The notes below the pieces were generated by a model, which saw only the letters and a list, made by a program, of their open reading frames with translations, did not search any database and had not been told where the DNA came from. 64,000 nt of DNA from Candidatus Undinarchaeales archaeon (lineage in GTDB: Archaea > SpSt-1190 > JASMDC01). The stretch spans positions 62,001 through 126,000 of the forward strand of contig JASMDC010000004.1 in NCBI GenBank assembly GCA_030753015.1, in the 5' to 3' direction. Shown in pieces: positions 1 through 8,657 of this stretch; the first letter of the stretch is position 1, and each line of letters opens with the position of its first letter. Made by a program: the position numbers and the translations under genes.

Positions 1-159
1 ATGGATCCCGACTTCGAGTGGCTGAATCCCGACGATACCGTGTACGACGCGGCCCGGCTGCTCCACGAGACCGGCCAGCGCATCCTGCCCGTCATCCGCA
101 ACGGGCAGCTGGAGGGCATCATCACCCGCTCCACGATCCTGGAGCACTTGGTGAACTAG
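1..159 (+). CDS. CBS-domain protein, 3' end (partial)
   Basis: The frame is open from base 1 to a TAG at 157-159, giving 52 residues. They read as the second half of a CBS motif, with LLHETGQRILPVI followed by EGIITRSTILEHL. CBS pairs bind adenosyl nucleotides and act as regulatory modules. Base 1 happens to be an ATG, but the segment is shorter than one CBS repeat, so the gene almost certainly begins outside the window. Its stop codon is part of the ribosome-binding site of the next gene, also a CBS protein, so the two are probably one transcript. Confidence 0.75.
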   Translation: MDPDFEWLNPDDTVYDAARLLHETGQRILPVIRNGQLEGIITRSTILEHLVN

Positions 160-171
160 GAGGTCATGACC

Positions 172-636
172 ATGTTCCAGACCACCGTTGAGAGCGTGAT
201 GGAGGAACGGTTCCCTGCCGTTTCCCCCAACGAGACCATCGAGGAGGCGGTCCATACCCTCCACGAGACAGGAATCGGCGAGATACCTGTAGAGGAGGAC
301 AACATCATCCGCGGGATGCTACGGGAGAAGGACCTGTTGCGCCTGGGGGAGCTGGACCTCAATCCCTCGGACCCGTTCTTCCTCTTCACCGTGCTGTTCT
401 CAACGCCTGCGGACGAGATCCAGCGCCATGTGGAGATCCTCAACAAGGGACGCGTGCGGGATGTCATGCGTAAGAAGTTCGAGCGGCTCGCGCCCGACGA
501 CGTTGTGAAGAAGGCCATCCACCTCCTGGCCACCGGCGACGAGGTTCTTCCCGTCGTGGATGACGATGATCATCTGCTCGGGATCGTCACACGGGACTCC
601 GTGCTCCGGCATGTTGTCCGACACGAGCCTGTGTAA
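172..636 (+). CDS. CBS-domain pair protein
   Basis: This small soluble protein of about 154 residues consists of two CBS repeats. The first starts at VMEERFPAVSPNETIEEAV and ends near the GMLREKDLL segment. The second starts at VRDVMRKKFERLAPDDVV and ends at LGIVTRDSVLRHVV. An acidic loop of about 30 residues, DLNPSDPFFLF, separates them. A perfect AGGAGG lies at 158-163, eight bases before the ATG at 172, so that start is preferred over the ATG at 166. No catalytic domain is attached. The protein is therefore probably a ligand-sensing partner of another protein, and the ligand cannot be read from sequence. It follows another CBS-protein gene by 12 bases. Confidence 0.8.
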   Translation: MFQTTVESVMEERFPAVSPNETIEEAVHTLHETGIGEIPVEEDNIIRGMLREKDLLRLGELDLNPSDPFFLFTVLFSTPADEIQRHVEILNKGRVRDVMRKKFERLAPDDVVKKAIHLLATGDEVLPVVDDDDHLLGIVTRDSVLRHVVRHEPV

Positions 637-763
637 ACGCCTCCAGCAGTACCTGTATCTGGAATGCTCTTCAATCCTGATACATCTCCATCGAGATCAT
701 CTCCAAGGTCTGGTATTTCAAATGACAGCTTTTACAAGAATCGTGGAGAACAGATTTTCCGCT

Positions 764-780
764 CATAAACCTTTTATCTT
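764..780 (+). promoter_or_regulatory. TATA-like promoter of the transglutaminase-like gene
   Basis: The 164-base gap 637-800 contains no ORF with family features. Near its end the AT-rich string CATAAACCTTTTATC lies 21-37 bases before the ATG at 801. An archaeal TATA box here would place the start of transcription within a few bases of the ATG, so the mRNA is expected to be leaderless or nearly so. No ribosome-binding site precedes the ATG, which agrees. Confidence 0.5.
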
Positions 781-800
781 CTGACCCCGTCCTCCTACCC

Positions 801-1886
801 ATGCCTTCAAGGGATCTTGACGAGGACATCGTCGGGCCCATTGTCAGATCCCTAATTACGAACGACATGTCCGATGTGGAGCGTGCTGAGGTCCTCCATG
901 ACTGGATAGTGGAGAACATCGACTTCGGGTACGAGACGTTGATGAGGGCTGAGGATCCCTATCGGCTTCGTTCGACAAGGGAATGTCTCGAACAGCACGA
1001 AGGTAACTGCATCGAGCAATCGCTCATGTGGTTGACCATGGCAGAGGTCGTAGGCATCAAGCGACCGTACCTCGTCATCAGCTATGGCGCCCCCTCCGCG
1101 CTCATCGCCATCGCTGCCGTGGGAGGAGGGGATACGGGGATTACACGCTGGCTCATTCGTACAATGCTCACATTGGTACTCCGCCCCATCATGTGGTATG
1201 AACAACGGACGCGCCGACAATCGCCTGGGGACCGTCATTATTTCAACGCGGTCCGGGACGACGATGGACACATCCATGCGTTCGACATCAGTTACCGCAT
1301 GAAAGGCGCCCTGCCGGTCCTGCGAACGAATTGGACGTTCCTAGAGCCGAAGGACGCTCGCGAGCATTTCGCAGACAACGACAACATCGCTCGGACGACC
1401 ATGGAGACGCTCATCAGGAATCCCGCCATCCCCTTACGAGTGATGAGCACGAGGTCCGAGGGTTCATCTACACATGAGATTCACCATCTGCTGCGTGGAT
1501 CGGACGGTGCACCTCACATCAAGGTCACGGTCAACCACACCTGGGAGAGCCCCCGTTCGAAGATCGTGGAGATCCTGGACATCCGCTTCGACCATCGTTC
1601 ATTGAGACCGGTACATGGCGAGTACTCCTATTGTGAGCGTCGGCAGTCATTGGGCCCTTTCATGAGAACGGTCCATCTGCAGCATGGAGGAATGGTGATC
1701 AAGGACGACGGGACGGACCTCTCAGGGGATGAGAAGACCCGATCGCGAATGATGGAGCTCTATAGGCATGTCGAAGGTCTCTCGCCCCCTACGCCGGAGT
1801 TCTCATCCGACGGGAACGTGTCAGCACCAGGCACCCTCTCCATCATGCTCCAACGACTTGCCCTGATCATCAGGAGAGTACGGTGA
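801..1886 (+). CDS. Transglutaminase-like cysteine-protease-fold protein
   Basis: This 361-residue protein carries a transglutaminase-like core. The probable nucleophile is Cys70 in HEGNCIEQSLMWLTMAEVVGI. The His/Asp pair lies in DGHIHAFDISYR (about His159 and Asp162), and the segment HDWIVENIDFGYE precedes the core. Residues 100-135 are hydrophobic (LIAIAAVGGG and TMLTLVLRPIMWY) and may be a membrane-associated hairpin inserted between Cys and His. The C-terminal 150 residues match nothing I recognise. Archaeal members of this superfamily are mostly predicted peptidases or amidases without known substrates. No signal peptide is seen. The next gene is convergent, with only 67 bases between stops, so the gene is probably monocistronic. 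Confidence 0.6.
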   Translation: MPSRDLDEDIVGPIVRSLITNDMSDVERAEVLHDWIVENIDFGYETLMRAEDPYRLRSTRECLEQHEGNCIEQSLMWLTMAEVVGIKRPYLVISYGAPSALIAIAAVGGGDTGITRWLIRTMLTLVLRPIMWYEQRTRRQSPGDRHYFNAVRDDDGHIHAFDISYRMKGALPVLRTNWTFLEPKDAREHFADNDNIARTTMETLIRNPAIPLRVMSTRSEGSSTHEIHHLLRGSDGAPHIKVTVNHTWESPRSKIVEILDIRFDHRSLRPVHGEYSYCERRQSLGPFMRTVHLQHGGMVIKDDGTDLSGDEKTRSRMMELYRHVEGLSPPTPEFSSDGNVSAPGTLSIMLQRLALIIRRVR

Positions 1887-1953
1887 AGACTGCCAGCAAT
1901 GCGCTGCAGTCCAACTGTCCTCATGGCGAACGAGCCCCAGTAATGTGTGCTAC

Positions 1954-3879
1954 CTATGGGCACGAGACCTTGTATACCCTGTCCCCGCCACGATTGAAGA
2001 CCTGTACGAACACGCTCGCTGCGGGACCGTTCTCCGGATGCAGATAGACATAGTCTATACCGTAGCGATCAAGGAGACCGCAATCCCCTTTGACCATGCG
2101 CTCCGTGTCCGCCAGCGCCTCCTTGTAATCGATACCGACGAACTCCATATTGATGTACCACCCCATATACGTCCTTCTCCCCGCGAGCGAGGTCACGGCA
2201 CTGTAAGGATTGAAGAAGTAGCTATCTTTGTACGGCGGTGGTGTGAGCAAAATTGCATCGGGCGGCGTATTGTCGCGAACCCATTCCGCGACCGCGATGG
2301 AATCGTTCGTGAACAGGATGCTCGGGCTCGATAAGGTCGGATTATCGGGATCAAACATGAACATGGGTCCGAGATAGAGCACGCTCGATGCGAGCACGGG
2401 CACGACAAGGATAAGCCCGATAGGTCCCTTTCGTAGGGCTCGTAAAGCACCCTCGCATAATACGGGAAGTGAGCCCACCAACCAAAGAACGACCATCTTC
2501 GAACTGTCCCATTCCTTTGGCTGGAGTATAACGATATTCGGGATGATGAGTAAGGGCAAGGATGCGAGGACGAGAACGCGGGCCGACCGTGGGAGGCCTC
2601 GAAGACCAAGAGCGTACAGAATGAGCATGAAGCCGAGGTTCTTTATCCAGAATCCCGCGACCTCGAGCGGACCAGTACCCTCGTCAAGCATCCACCACCA
2701 TGACTGACGTATGAAACCCTGCTGAGAGAACTGACCTGACATGGCCATGACCTGCGGGATGGCTAATATGGCTATTGGAACGAGAAAACAGAGTGCATCG
2801 GAAGCGCCGCGCTTGTCACGAAGCTCCATGAGGGCCACCCCCGCGAACACAACGCAGGAGGCGAGGAAGGAGTGCGCATGATACATGGGGAGGAGGCCCG
2901 CGATAAGGCCCGCGAGAGCGAGCTCATAACGCCGGTTGGCGCATCTTTTTGACACGGCCCTTCCCAATAGCAGGAGTATTGCAGAGAAAGCGCAGATTCC
3001 TATCACGGTCGTACGCTGTGGGAGCAGGAATGCCCAGACGGTATTGTGGATGTGGAAACCAAGATCTGATAGACTGAGCGGGTTCCTGATCCCGTAGGCC
3101 GAGGCATAGAGGAACTGGAGGCCACCTGCATAACAGAGCAGGATCGGTGCGAGGCTAGCTACATGATCGTCCTCAAGCACATGCCGGACAAGGGAGTAGA
3201 CCAGGGTCGCACAGCAGGCGTACATCACCATGTCCGGCACGAGGAGCGAGAGCCGCAGGGATGCACCAAGGTCCACGAGTATGGCCGATATGAAATCTAT
3301 CAGGAACGGATACCTCACGGGAATGGACGGGAAGAACGGATAGACGGGAGGTATGTTGCCGCCGTAAGTAAAGGACGAAATGAGCGACAGATGGAAGGGT
3401 ATGTCCCACCACGTTTGCTGCTGTGAATACATCCCCTCGGGCCCGCGAGGGATGTTCGCCAATGACGCAAGAAGCCATAGCGGAACGAGAACGACGAAAA
3501 GAGCTGCACTGAACGTGATCGGAAGCGTGTAGGAGCGGCGGGACGGACGTGAGATGGCAAGCGACAGGAGCGCCAGAGTGCACACGACCGACATCGACAG
3601 GAGGGGTGAGAGACCTCCCTTCAGGACCGTCAACTGGTAGATGATATGCCCTGTCAATAGCGTACCGAGAACGAAGGAAAGACAGCCTTGGGTCTCAGTG
3701 GGCAGGTCATCCAACCTGGAGACGGGGCCAAAGCCGACGACCATACAGAGGGCCAGGAAGATGAACGGTCCAAGCACGGCAGGAAGCACGTCAATCAAAT
3801 TATAAGTGTTGATATGGCGGGGTGGTCGATCCGTCACAGGTGTCCATATACAGGTTATCCTTGACCGGCCCCATCCCAT
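1954..3879 (-). CDS. Polytopic membrane protein, GT-C glycosyltransferase-like
   Basis: This protein of about 641 residues has ten or more hydrophobic segments. A soluble C-terminal domain of about 110 residues begins at AVAEWVRDNTPPDAILLTPP. The first external loop has the pattern QQTWWDIPFHLSLISSF, and this layout is common among GT-C lipid-linked sugar transferases. I cannot assign donor or acceptor. It is the last gene of a three-gene minus-strand operon with the FAD oxidoreductase (25-base overlap) and the GT2 transferase. That context points to modification or assembly of a surface glycan or lipid. The start is uncertain, because the first 25 residues look non-membrane and a TTG about 27 codons in would also work. 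Confidence 0.55.
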   Translation of the reverse strand: MGWGRSRITCIWTPVTDRPPRHINTYNLIDVLPAVLGPFIFLALCMVVGFGPVSRLDDLPTETQGCLSFVLGTLLTGHIIYQLTVLKGGLSPLLSMSVVCTLALLSLAISRPSRRSYTLPITFSAALFVVLVPLWLLASLANIPRGPEGMYSQQQTWWDIPFHLSLISSFTYGGNIPPVYPFFPSIPVRYPFLIDFISAILVDLGASLRLSLLVPDMVMYACCATLVYSLVRHVLEDDHVASLAPILLCYAGGLQFLYASAYGIRNPLSLSDLGFHIHNTVWAFLLPQRTTVIGICAFSAILLLLGRAVSKRCANRRYELALAGLIAGLLPMYHAHSFLASCVVFAGVALMELRDKRGASDALCFLVPIAILAIPQVMAMSGQFSQQGFIRQSWWWMLDEGTGPLEVAGFWIKNLGFMLILYALGLRGLPRSARVLVLASLPLLIIPNIVILQPKEWDSSKMVVLWLVGSLPVLCEGALRALRKGPIGLILVVPVLASSVLYLGPMFMFDPDNPTLSSPSILFTNDSIAVAEWVRDNTPPDAILLTPPPYKDSYFFNPYSAVTSLAGRRTYMGWYINMEFVGIDYKEALADTERMVKGDCGLLDRYGIDYVYLHPENGPAASVFVQVFNRGGDRVYKVSCP

Positions 3880-5201
3880 CGAAGGTATGCCTTCACGTCA
3901 TCGACCGCTGTCGCTGAGGCCTGGATTGTATTGTTGATGTTCCTGCTGAAGGGATAGACCTGGAAGCTTCCTGCCATGAAGAGCCCTTCGATATCCGTCC
4001 TGGGGCGAGGCATGTGGTCGCCATACTCCGTCAAGAACTGCGGTGTCGCGTACTCGTCTCTGGCAAGGGCACTCCAGATGACGTCCTCTTCGCTGAGGTC
4101 CGGGAAGATCCTCTCAAGGCCTGTGAGCACCTCGTGTCGAATACGAGCCTCGTCCATCGTCCACCATGGGTCCGACGTATCGAGATATCTGAAAATATAC
4201 ACGATGTGCTCACCCGTATAATCATTTTCTGGAACAAGGTTGGTGTGCTCGATGATACCTCCGAAGGGAAGCCCTTCATCCAGAATATTGAGCCAGTAGT
4301 ATGGCATCAATCGGCGCTTGAGGCCAATGGTCAGGCAGAGGACGGCACGGTAGCTGATTCGGGAGAGACGTGCTCTTGTCTCGGAGGGGGGATTACTCAA
4401 CAGTTGGAGAAGCAATGGGATTGGAAGGGTATTCAGTACTGCATCCGATCTGATTACTTCCTCTGTACCATCGATATTGACCCTGATAGAGAACCCGGTA
4501 TCACTCCGTTCGAGGGAACGCACATCGGCCCCAGTCGCGATGTGTCCCCCCCTTTCCTCGATGCCCCTCTTCCATGCCTCGATGAGCCGGTGGAAACCGC
4601 CATGGATATAGCCGAGCCTCTCTTTGACCATGCCAGGACCACGAGCACCGACGCGGGCTTGTAGGCGACCGCCCACGAACGCCGCGGAGGCCTTGTCCAT
4701 CGATAATCCGAACTTCGTGAGGAGCAAGGGACGGAACATCTTCCTGTAGATCGATTCTCCATATGTCGCAATGAGCCAATGCTCGGCATCCACCCCATCA
4801 AGATGTTCCCAATCGAGCTCTCCCCTCATTCGCAGAGTCTGGACGCCCAACCTGATCCTCTCAATCAAGTTCAGTGGACCGAATCGCAACAGGTCCAATG
4901 GCGTGTTCAGATCGTAGAATGTTCCCTCGAAGTAGAATCCTGTCTTTCCTGAACGCCACATTACATCGTCCGCCAAGCCCATCTCGTCGAGAAGTTCGAG
5001 GAGCGAAGTGTCGGTGGGAAAGATATGGTGGTAGTACCTCTCGATGCGATAGGTCGTTCGATCATGGTCCGAACAGAGCCCCCCGAGACTGTCCTCTTTC
5101 TCGATGAGCAAGGGAGTAACACCGGCCTTTGCTAGGAGGTACGCTGCATGAAGACCGGCTACGCCGCCACCAAGGACCGCGATACGGACGTCCTTTATCA
5201 T
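3855..5201 (-). CDS. FAD-dependent oxidoreductase (amine oxidase / UDP-galactopyranose mutase-like)
   Basis: This 448-residue flavoprotein starts with a canonical dinucleotide-binding motif, IAVLGGGVAGLHAAYLLAKA. An acidic residue follows at the end of strand 2 (LLIEKEDSLGGL). The C-terminal FAD contact appears as GLFMAGSFQVYPFSRNINN. The middle resembles protoporphyrinogen-oxidase and UDP-galactopyranose-mutase-like proteins that occur in polysaccharide clusters. The gene overlaps the upstream GT2 gene by four bases (ATGA) and the downstream membrane protein by 25 bases, so all three are probably translated together. It may act on a lipid-linked sugar or polyprenyl intermediate, but the substrate is unknown. 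No NAD(P)-binding domain is seen. Confidence 0.7.
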   Translation of the reverse strand: MIKDVRIAVLGGGVAGLHAAYLLAKAGVTPLLIEKEDSLGGLCSDHDRTTYRIERYYHHIFPTDTSLLELLDEMGLADDVMWRSGKTGFYFEGTFYDLNTPLDLLRFGPLNLIERIRLGVQTLRMRGELDWEHLDGVDAEHWLIATYGESIYRKMFRPLLLTKFGLSMDKASAAFVGGRLQARVGARGPGMVKERLGYIHGGFHRLIEAWKRGIEERGGHIATGADVRSLERSDTGFSIRVNIDGTEEVIRSDAVLNTLPIPLLLQLLSNPPSETRARLSRISYRAVLCLTIGLKRRLMPYYWLNILDEGLPFGGIIEHTNLVPENDYTGEHIVYIFRYLDTSDPWWTMDEARIRHEVLTGLERIFPDLSEEDVIWSALARDEYATPQFLTEYGDHMPRPRTDIEGLFMAGSFQVYPFSRNINNTIQASATAVDDVKAYLRWDGAGQG

Positions 5202-6154
5202 GGTCCGATTCTCTCTCGTATCGAATAGTTACGGGTAGAGGCCATTCTATAGAAGATCCGTACTTGTACCTCGAAGAGGAAGCCGAAACATATGAACAGG
5301 AAGCCAAGGATGACGCATACTATCCCGATGAGCTGGATGGGCCCGATGAACACTTCCTGGCCGATGACAAAGAAGAGATAGATCTGTTGGCCAAGCTTCA
5401 GTGCTCCTGCCAAGAAACCGGTAATGACAAGGAAGAGTCCGAGACGACCGAAGAGGTGGAGCGGTCTGTTGGAGAAGGTGGACCAGAAAGTTATGTACAG
5501 AAGGTCCAGGATCCCGTTCACGAGTCGGGCCGAGCCGTATTTCGTAACACCATGTCGCCGGGGATGGTGCGTCACCGCCACTTCGGCGATACGAAATCCT
5601 TGTGCATGGAGGAGCGCAGGGATGTAGCGGTGCATCTCACCAAAGAGGTCGAGGTGGCTCACCGCCTCTCGCGAGAAGCATTTGAGGGTGCAACCCGAGT
5701 CGTGGATGTCAAGCCCGGTCAGTCTTTTATGGAGCCAGTTCGATATGAGGGAGGGAAAGCGCTTGGAGAGAAATGGGTCCTTCCGGTCCGATCGCCACCC
5801 TGTCACGACATCGAAGCCCTCGTCCATCTTCTCAAGAAGCTTCGGGATGTCCTCCGGATCGTTCTGGAGGTCGGCATCGAGAGTTATGATGACCTCACCC
5901 TGTGCTTCCTTGAAACCGGCGTCCATGGCCGCGCCCTGACCGAAGTTCCTCCTGAAAACGAGGGCGCGGACCTTGGGGTCCTTCTGAACGAGTCCAGCAA
6001 GGACCTCACGCGTCCCGTCACGGCTCCCATCATCGACAATGATTATCTCGTAGGAACGCTCCATCCTCTGGAGGGTAGCCATCAGAGCATCATAGAGTTC
6101 GGGAATACTCTCGGCCTCGTTGAACGCAGGAACAATGATTGATAGCTCCACCAT
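5198..6154 (-). CDS. Family 2 glycosyltransferase, DPM1/GtrB type
   Basis: This protein of about 318 residues has an N-terminal GT-A domain. Its start motif is ELSIIVPAFNEAESIPELYD. Nucleotide-sugar and metal-binding motifs appear as IVDDGSRDGT and LDADLQNDPEDIP. Later conserved elements are DSGCTLKCF and RRHGVTKYG. Two C-terminal membrane helices (LGLFLVITGFLAGALKL and IGIVCVILGFLFICFGFLF) identify the class that charges polyprenyl phosphate with a sugar. The frame stays open further upstream, but the ATG at 6154 begins the family motif exactly and follows an AAAGG element. It is the first gene of the glycan operon and diverges from the amidotransferase gene across 69 bases. Confidence 0.85.
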   Translation of the reverse strand: MVELSIIVPAFNEAESIPELYDALMATLQRMERSYEIIIVDDGSRDGTREVLAGLVQKDPKVRALVFRRNFGQGAAMDAGFKEAQGEVIITLDADLQNDPEDIPKLLEKMDEGFDVVTGWRSDRKDPFLSKRFPSLISNWLHKRLTGLDIHDSGCTLKCFSREAVSHLDLFGEMHRYIPALLHAQGFRIAEVAVTHHPRRHGVTKYGSARLVNGILDLLYITFWSTFSNRPLHLFGRLGLFLVITGFLAGALKLGQQIYLFFVIGQEVFIGPIQLIGIVCVILGFLFICFGFLFEVQVRIFYRMASTRNYSIRERIGP

Positions 6155-6223
6155 CCTTTGACGAACATGTAATGCATCGCCTTCTTTTTTAAATGTGATA
6201 ATTACTCCATAGGTTGTTTTCCC
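6155..6223. promoter_or_regulatory. Divergent promoter between the glycan operon and asnB
   Basis: These 69 bases separate two outward-facing genes. The plus strand contains CTTTTTTAAATGTGATAATT, a TATA-like stretch about 30-40 bases before the TTG start at 6224. Minus-strand TATA candidates overlap it. I see no clear operator palindrome. Shared control of the amidotransferase and the glycosyltransferase genes is plausible from the arrangement alone. Confidence 0.4.
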
Positions 6224-8173
6224 TTGTGCGGCATATGCGGTATTACATGGGATGATCCGGATCTCATCAAGCGTATGAGCATTGTCCTGGGACACCGCGG
6301 AACCGACGACGATGGGATCTACACCAGCAGCGGAGTCTCCCTGGGCCATCGGAGATTGTCCATCATCGACCTTGAGGGTGGCCATCAACCCATTACGAAC
6401 GAGGACGGGGACGTCGTCGTCTGTGCCAATGGCGAGATCTATAATCATCAGCGACTCCGCGCTCAGCTCGAAAAGCAGGGGCATTCATTCTCCACTGATT
6501 CGGACACGGAGGTTATTGCACATGGGTACGAGGAGGACGGTCCCGCATTTTTCGGGAAGCTCAACGGCATGTTCGCAGTGGCGGTCTGGGACGAGGGAAC
6601 CGGATCATTGGTGCTCGCACGCGACCGTCTCGGGATAAAGCCGCTCTATTACACCCGGGTCGGCGACAAGCTTCTGTTCGCCTCTGAGATCAAGGCGCTC
6701 CTCCAATACGAGGGGGTTCCTCGAAGGCCCGACATGCAAGCTCTCGCTCACTTCATGACCTTCCGATACACCCCTTCCGCACAGACCATGTTCGATACCA
6801 TCCACGAGGTCCCACCCGGCCATGTATTCGTTGTCAGGAATGGCCGAATCGCCAAGACCATCAGGTATTGGGAACTAGACGAGGTCTTCTCAGGGACCAC
6901 ATCATCCGCTACCTCGCCGAAGGAAATGCGAGGGATCCTCACCGAGGCGGTCCGCCTCCGTCTCATGAGCGATGTTCCTTTGGGTGTCTTTCTTTCCGGT
7001 GGTATCGACTCCTCGATCATCGTGGGCCTCATGAGCGAGATGATCGACGAGCCCATCTCCACGTTCAGCGTCGCATTCGATGCCGAAGAGCCCATCAACG
7101 AGGCACGGTTCGCCCAACTCGTCGCCGATCGGTTCGGTACCAACCATCATGTGCTGACGGTCGAGCCTAACAGCATCGATCTCCTGCCGACCACCATCTG
7201 GCATCTCGACAATCCTGTATCCGATCCGACGATCATTCCCGAGTATCTCATCTCCGAGCTCGGACGTAAACATGTGAAGACGGTCCTTACCGGCGAGGGA
7301 GCGGACGAGATCTTCGGAGGATATATGCAGTACAAGGTCATGTGCCTTGGGGAGCGGTACTCCCGCCTTTTACCGCCCCGTCTGCGCCGTCTTGTCGCAC
7401 GTACTGCTCTTGCATCAATACCTGATGCCCTCCTTGACAGGCTCTTTCCGTACGCGACCGCCCTTGGCACGAAGGGACGTGAGCGTGCTCTCTCCTATCT
7501 TGAGAACATCGAGGACCGAGCACGGACCTTCGTTACACTCCGGTCCTTCTTCTCGGAGGATGAGAAGGCAGAGCTCTACTCACCCGAGCTCCACGATACG
7601 GAGGTCCGACAACAGGGATACATCCCTGAGATGGAGCCGTTCTTCTCGAACGGAGGTACCCGCTCGCTCCTTGACCGGCTCATCCTCATCGACCTCGAGC
7701 GCCGACTTCCCCACTTCATCCTTCATAAGACCGATAAGATGATGATGGCGCATGCGCTTGAGGGCCGGTTCCCCTTCCTCGACCATCGCCTTGTAGAGTA
7801 CTCTTTCAAGATACCCTCTGATATGAAGCTGCGAGGGACCACGGAGAAGTATATCCTCAGGCAGGCATTCTCCGATATACTCCCGCCCGAGATCAGGAAG
7901 AGAAGGAAGCACCCCTTCATCGTTCCCATGAAATCCTGGATCGACGAGAACCTCAAGGGACTCATCCCGAGCATCATCGAGGGCTCTCCCATATGCAGGG
8001 GAACGTTCCTCCGCAAGCGTACGATCGACAGGATCGTTCGTGACTTCGACTCGTCACCCCTCTACTATGGCCGACAGCTCTGGTCGATCCTCACGCTCGC
8101 CATCTGGCATCGCATCTACATCGAGTCGGATGATATCACGAGGCCCCAGCTCGACCTCGAGCGCCTGTTCTAA
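6224..8173 (+). CDS. asnB: Asparagine synthase (glutamine-hydrolysing), AsnB type
   Basis: This 649-residue enzyme has an N-terminal class II glutamine amidotransferase domain and a C-terminal ATP-pyrophosphatase synthase domain. The start is a TTG at 6224, fixed by the required N-terminal nucleophile: translation begins M-C-G-I-C-G, leaving Cys2 after methionine removal. Amidotransferase motifs LGHRRLSIIDL, ANGEIYNH and ARDRLGIKPLYY follow. The ATP loop is VFLSGGIDSSI. Later synthase motifs are TVLTGEGADEIFGGY and EGRFPFLDHRLVEY. Its length is close to that of the long AsnB forms often found in surface-polysaccharide clusters, so amidation of a sugar in the neighbouring glycan pathway is an alternative to asparagine synthesis. 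Confidence 0.88.
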   Translation: MCGICGITWDDPDLIKRMSIVLGHRGTDDDGIYTSSGVSLGHRRLSIIDLEGGHQPITNEDGDVVVCANGEIYNHQRLRAQLEKQGHSFSTDSDTEVIAHGYEEDGPAFFGKLNGMFAVAVWDEGTGSLVLARDRLGIKPLYYTRVGDKLLFASEIKALLQYEGVPRRPDMQALAHFMTFRYTPSAQTMFDTIHEVPPGHVFVVRNGRIAKTIRYWELDEVFSGTTSSATSPKEMRGILTEAVRLRLMSDVPLGVFLSGGIDSSIIVGLMSEMIDEPISTFSVAFDAEEPINEARFAQLVADRFGTNHHVLTVEPNSIDLLPTTIWHLDNPVSDPTIIPEYLISELGRKHVKTVLTGEGADEIFGGYMQYKVMCLGERYSRLLPPRLRRLVARTALASIPDALLDRLFPYATALGTKGRERALSYLENIEDRARTFVTLRSFFSEDEKAELYSPELHDTEVRQQGYIPEMEPFFSNGGTRSLLDRLILIDLERRLPHFILHKTDKMMMAHALEGRFPFLDHRLVEYSFKIPSDMKLRGTTEKYILRQAFSDILPPEIRKRRKHPFIVPMKSWIDENLKGLIPSIIEGSPICRGTFLRKRTIDRIVRDFDSSPLYYGRQLWSILTLAIWHRIYIESDDITRPQLDLERLF

Positions 8174-8604
8174 AAGAGCATCACTCGGACCAGCGTCACC
8201 CCTCGACGGGAGCGGATGCGGTCGGCCAGGGAACGGACCTGGTCAAAGGAACCCTTGGCGAGGATGACCTCCATGCACCCCTCATGTGAAAGGTGGTGAT
8301 GCACCGTGGTGACGATGATGTCGTGGTACTCGTGCTGTGCGTCGAGGATGTCGGTCGCCACCCGCGGGACGTGGTGATCGTACACGAAGGTGATCACAGC
8401 CGAGCCGTACTGCCCCGCACGGTCAACCCCGCGCCAGCGCGCCATGGCATCACGTATGGCGTCGCGGATGGCCTCGGACCGGGTGGTATATCCCTCATCC
8501 CGGATCATGGCGTCGAAGCCCTCGAGCAGGGAGGAAGGAAGGCTCACGCCGATGCGTGTTATCCCTTCGTCTGCATCAGTAATATCCGTGTTATTTTTCT
8601 GCAT
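8170..8604 (-). CDS. nikR: NikR nickel-responsive repressor
   Basis: This 144-residue ribbon-helix-helix regulator has a C-terminal ACT-like metal domain. The DNA-binding part is RIGVSLPSSLLEGFDAMI followed by TRSEAIRDAIRDAM. The high-affinity Ni(II) ligands are all present at His91, His102, His104 and Cys110. This reproduces the +11, +13 and +19 spacing of the E. coli site His76/His87/His89/Cys95. It overlaps the 3' end of asnB by four bases and diverges from the nikM gene across 53 bases. By analogy with known NikR proteins it should repress the nickel importer when intracellular nickel is high. The 16 residues before the first strand are a normal archaeal N-terminal arm. Confidence 0.92.
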   Translation of the reverse strand: MQKNNTDITDADEGITRIGVSLPSSLLEGFDAMIRDEGYTTRSEAIRDAIRDAMARWRGVDRAGQYGSAVITFVYDHHVPRVATDILDAQHEYHDIIVTTVHHHLSHEGCMEVILAKGSFDQVRSLADRIRSRRGVTLVRVMLF

Positions 8605-8636
8605 TGAATGTGTTACTTGTGAAAAAATATTAATAC
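8588..8636. promoter_or_regulatory. Candidate NikR operator and nikM promoter
   Basis: GTGTTA occurs at 8588-8593 and again at 8610-8615. TAATAC at 8631-8636 is the inverse of GTATTA. The second and third elements form an inverted pair separated by 15 bases, similar in layout to known NikR sites with long spacers. An AT-rich TATA-like run (AAAAAATATTAAT) overlaps the right half. It sits about 25-35 bases before the nikM ATG, so that mRNA would be leaderless. Binding by the adjacent NikR is an inference. Confidence 0.4.
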
Positions 8637-8657
8637 TCGCCGATCAATCCTTTACAT

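Noticed and set aside
5129-6142. Long plus-strand frame across the GT2 gene (337 codons)
   Set aside because: It is antisense to a clear glycosyltransferase and has no recognisable domain. GC-rich codon bias opens such frames.
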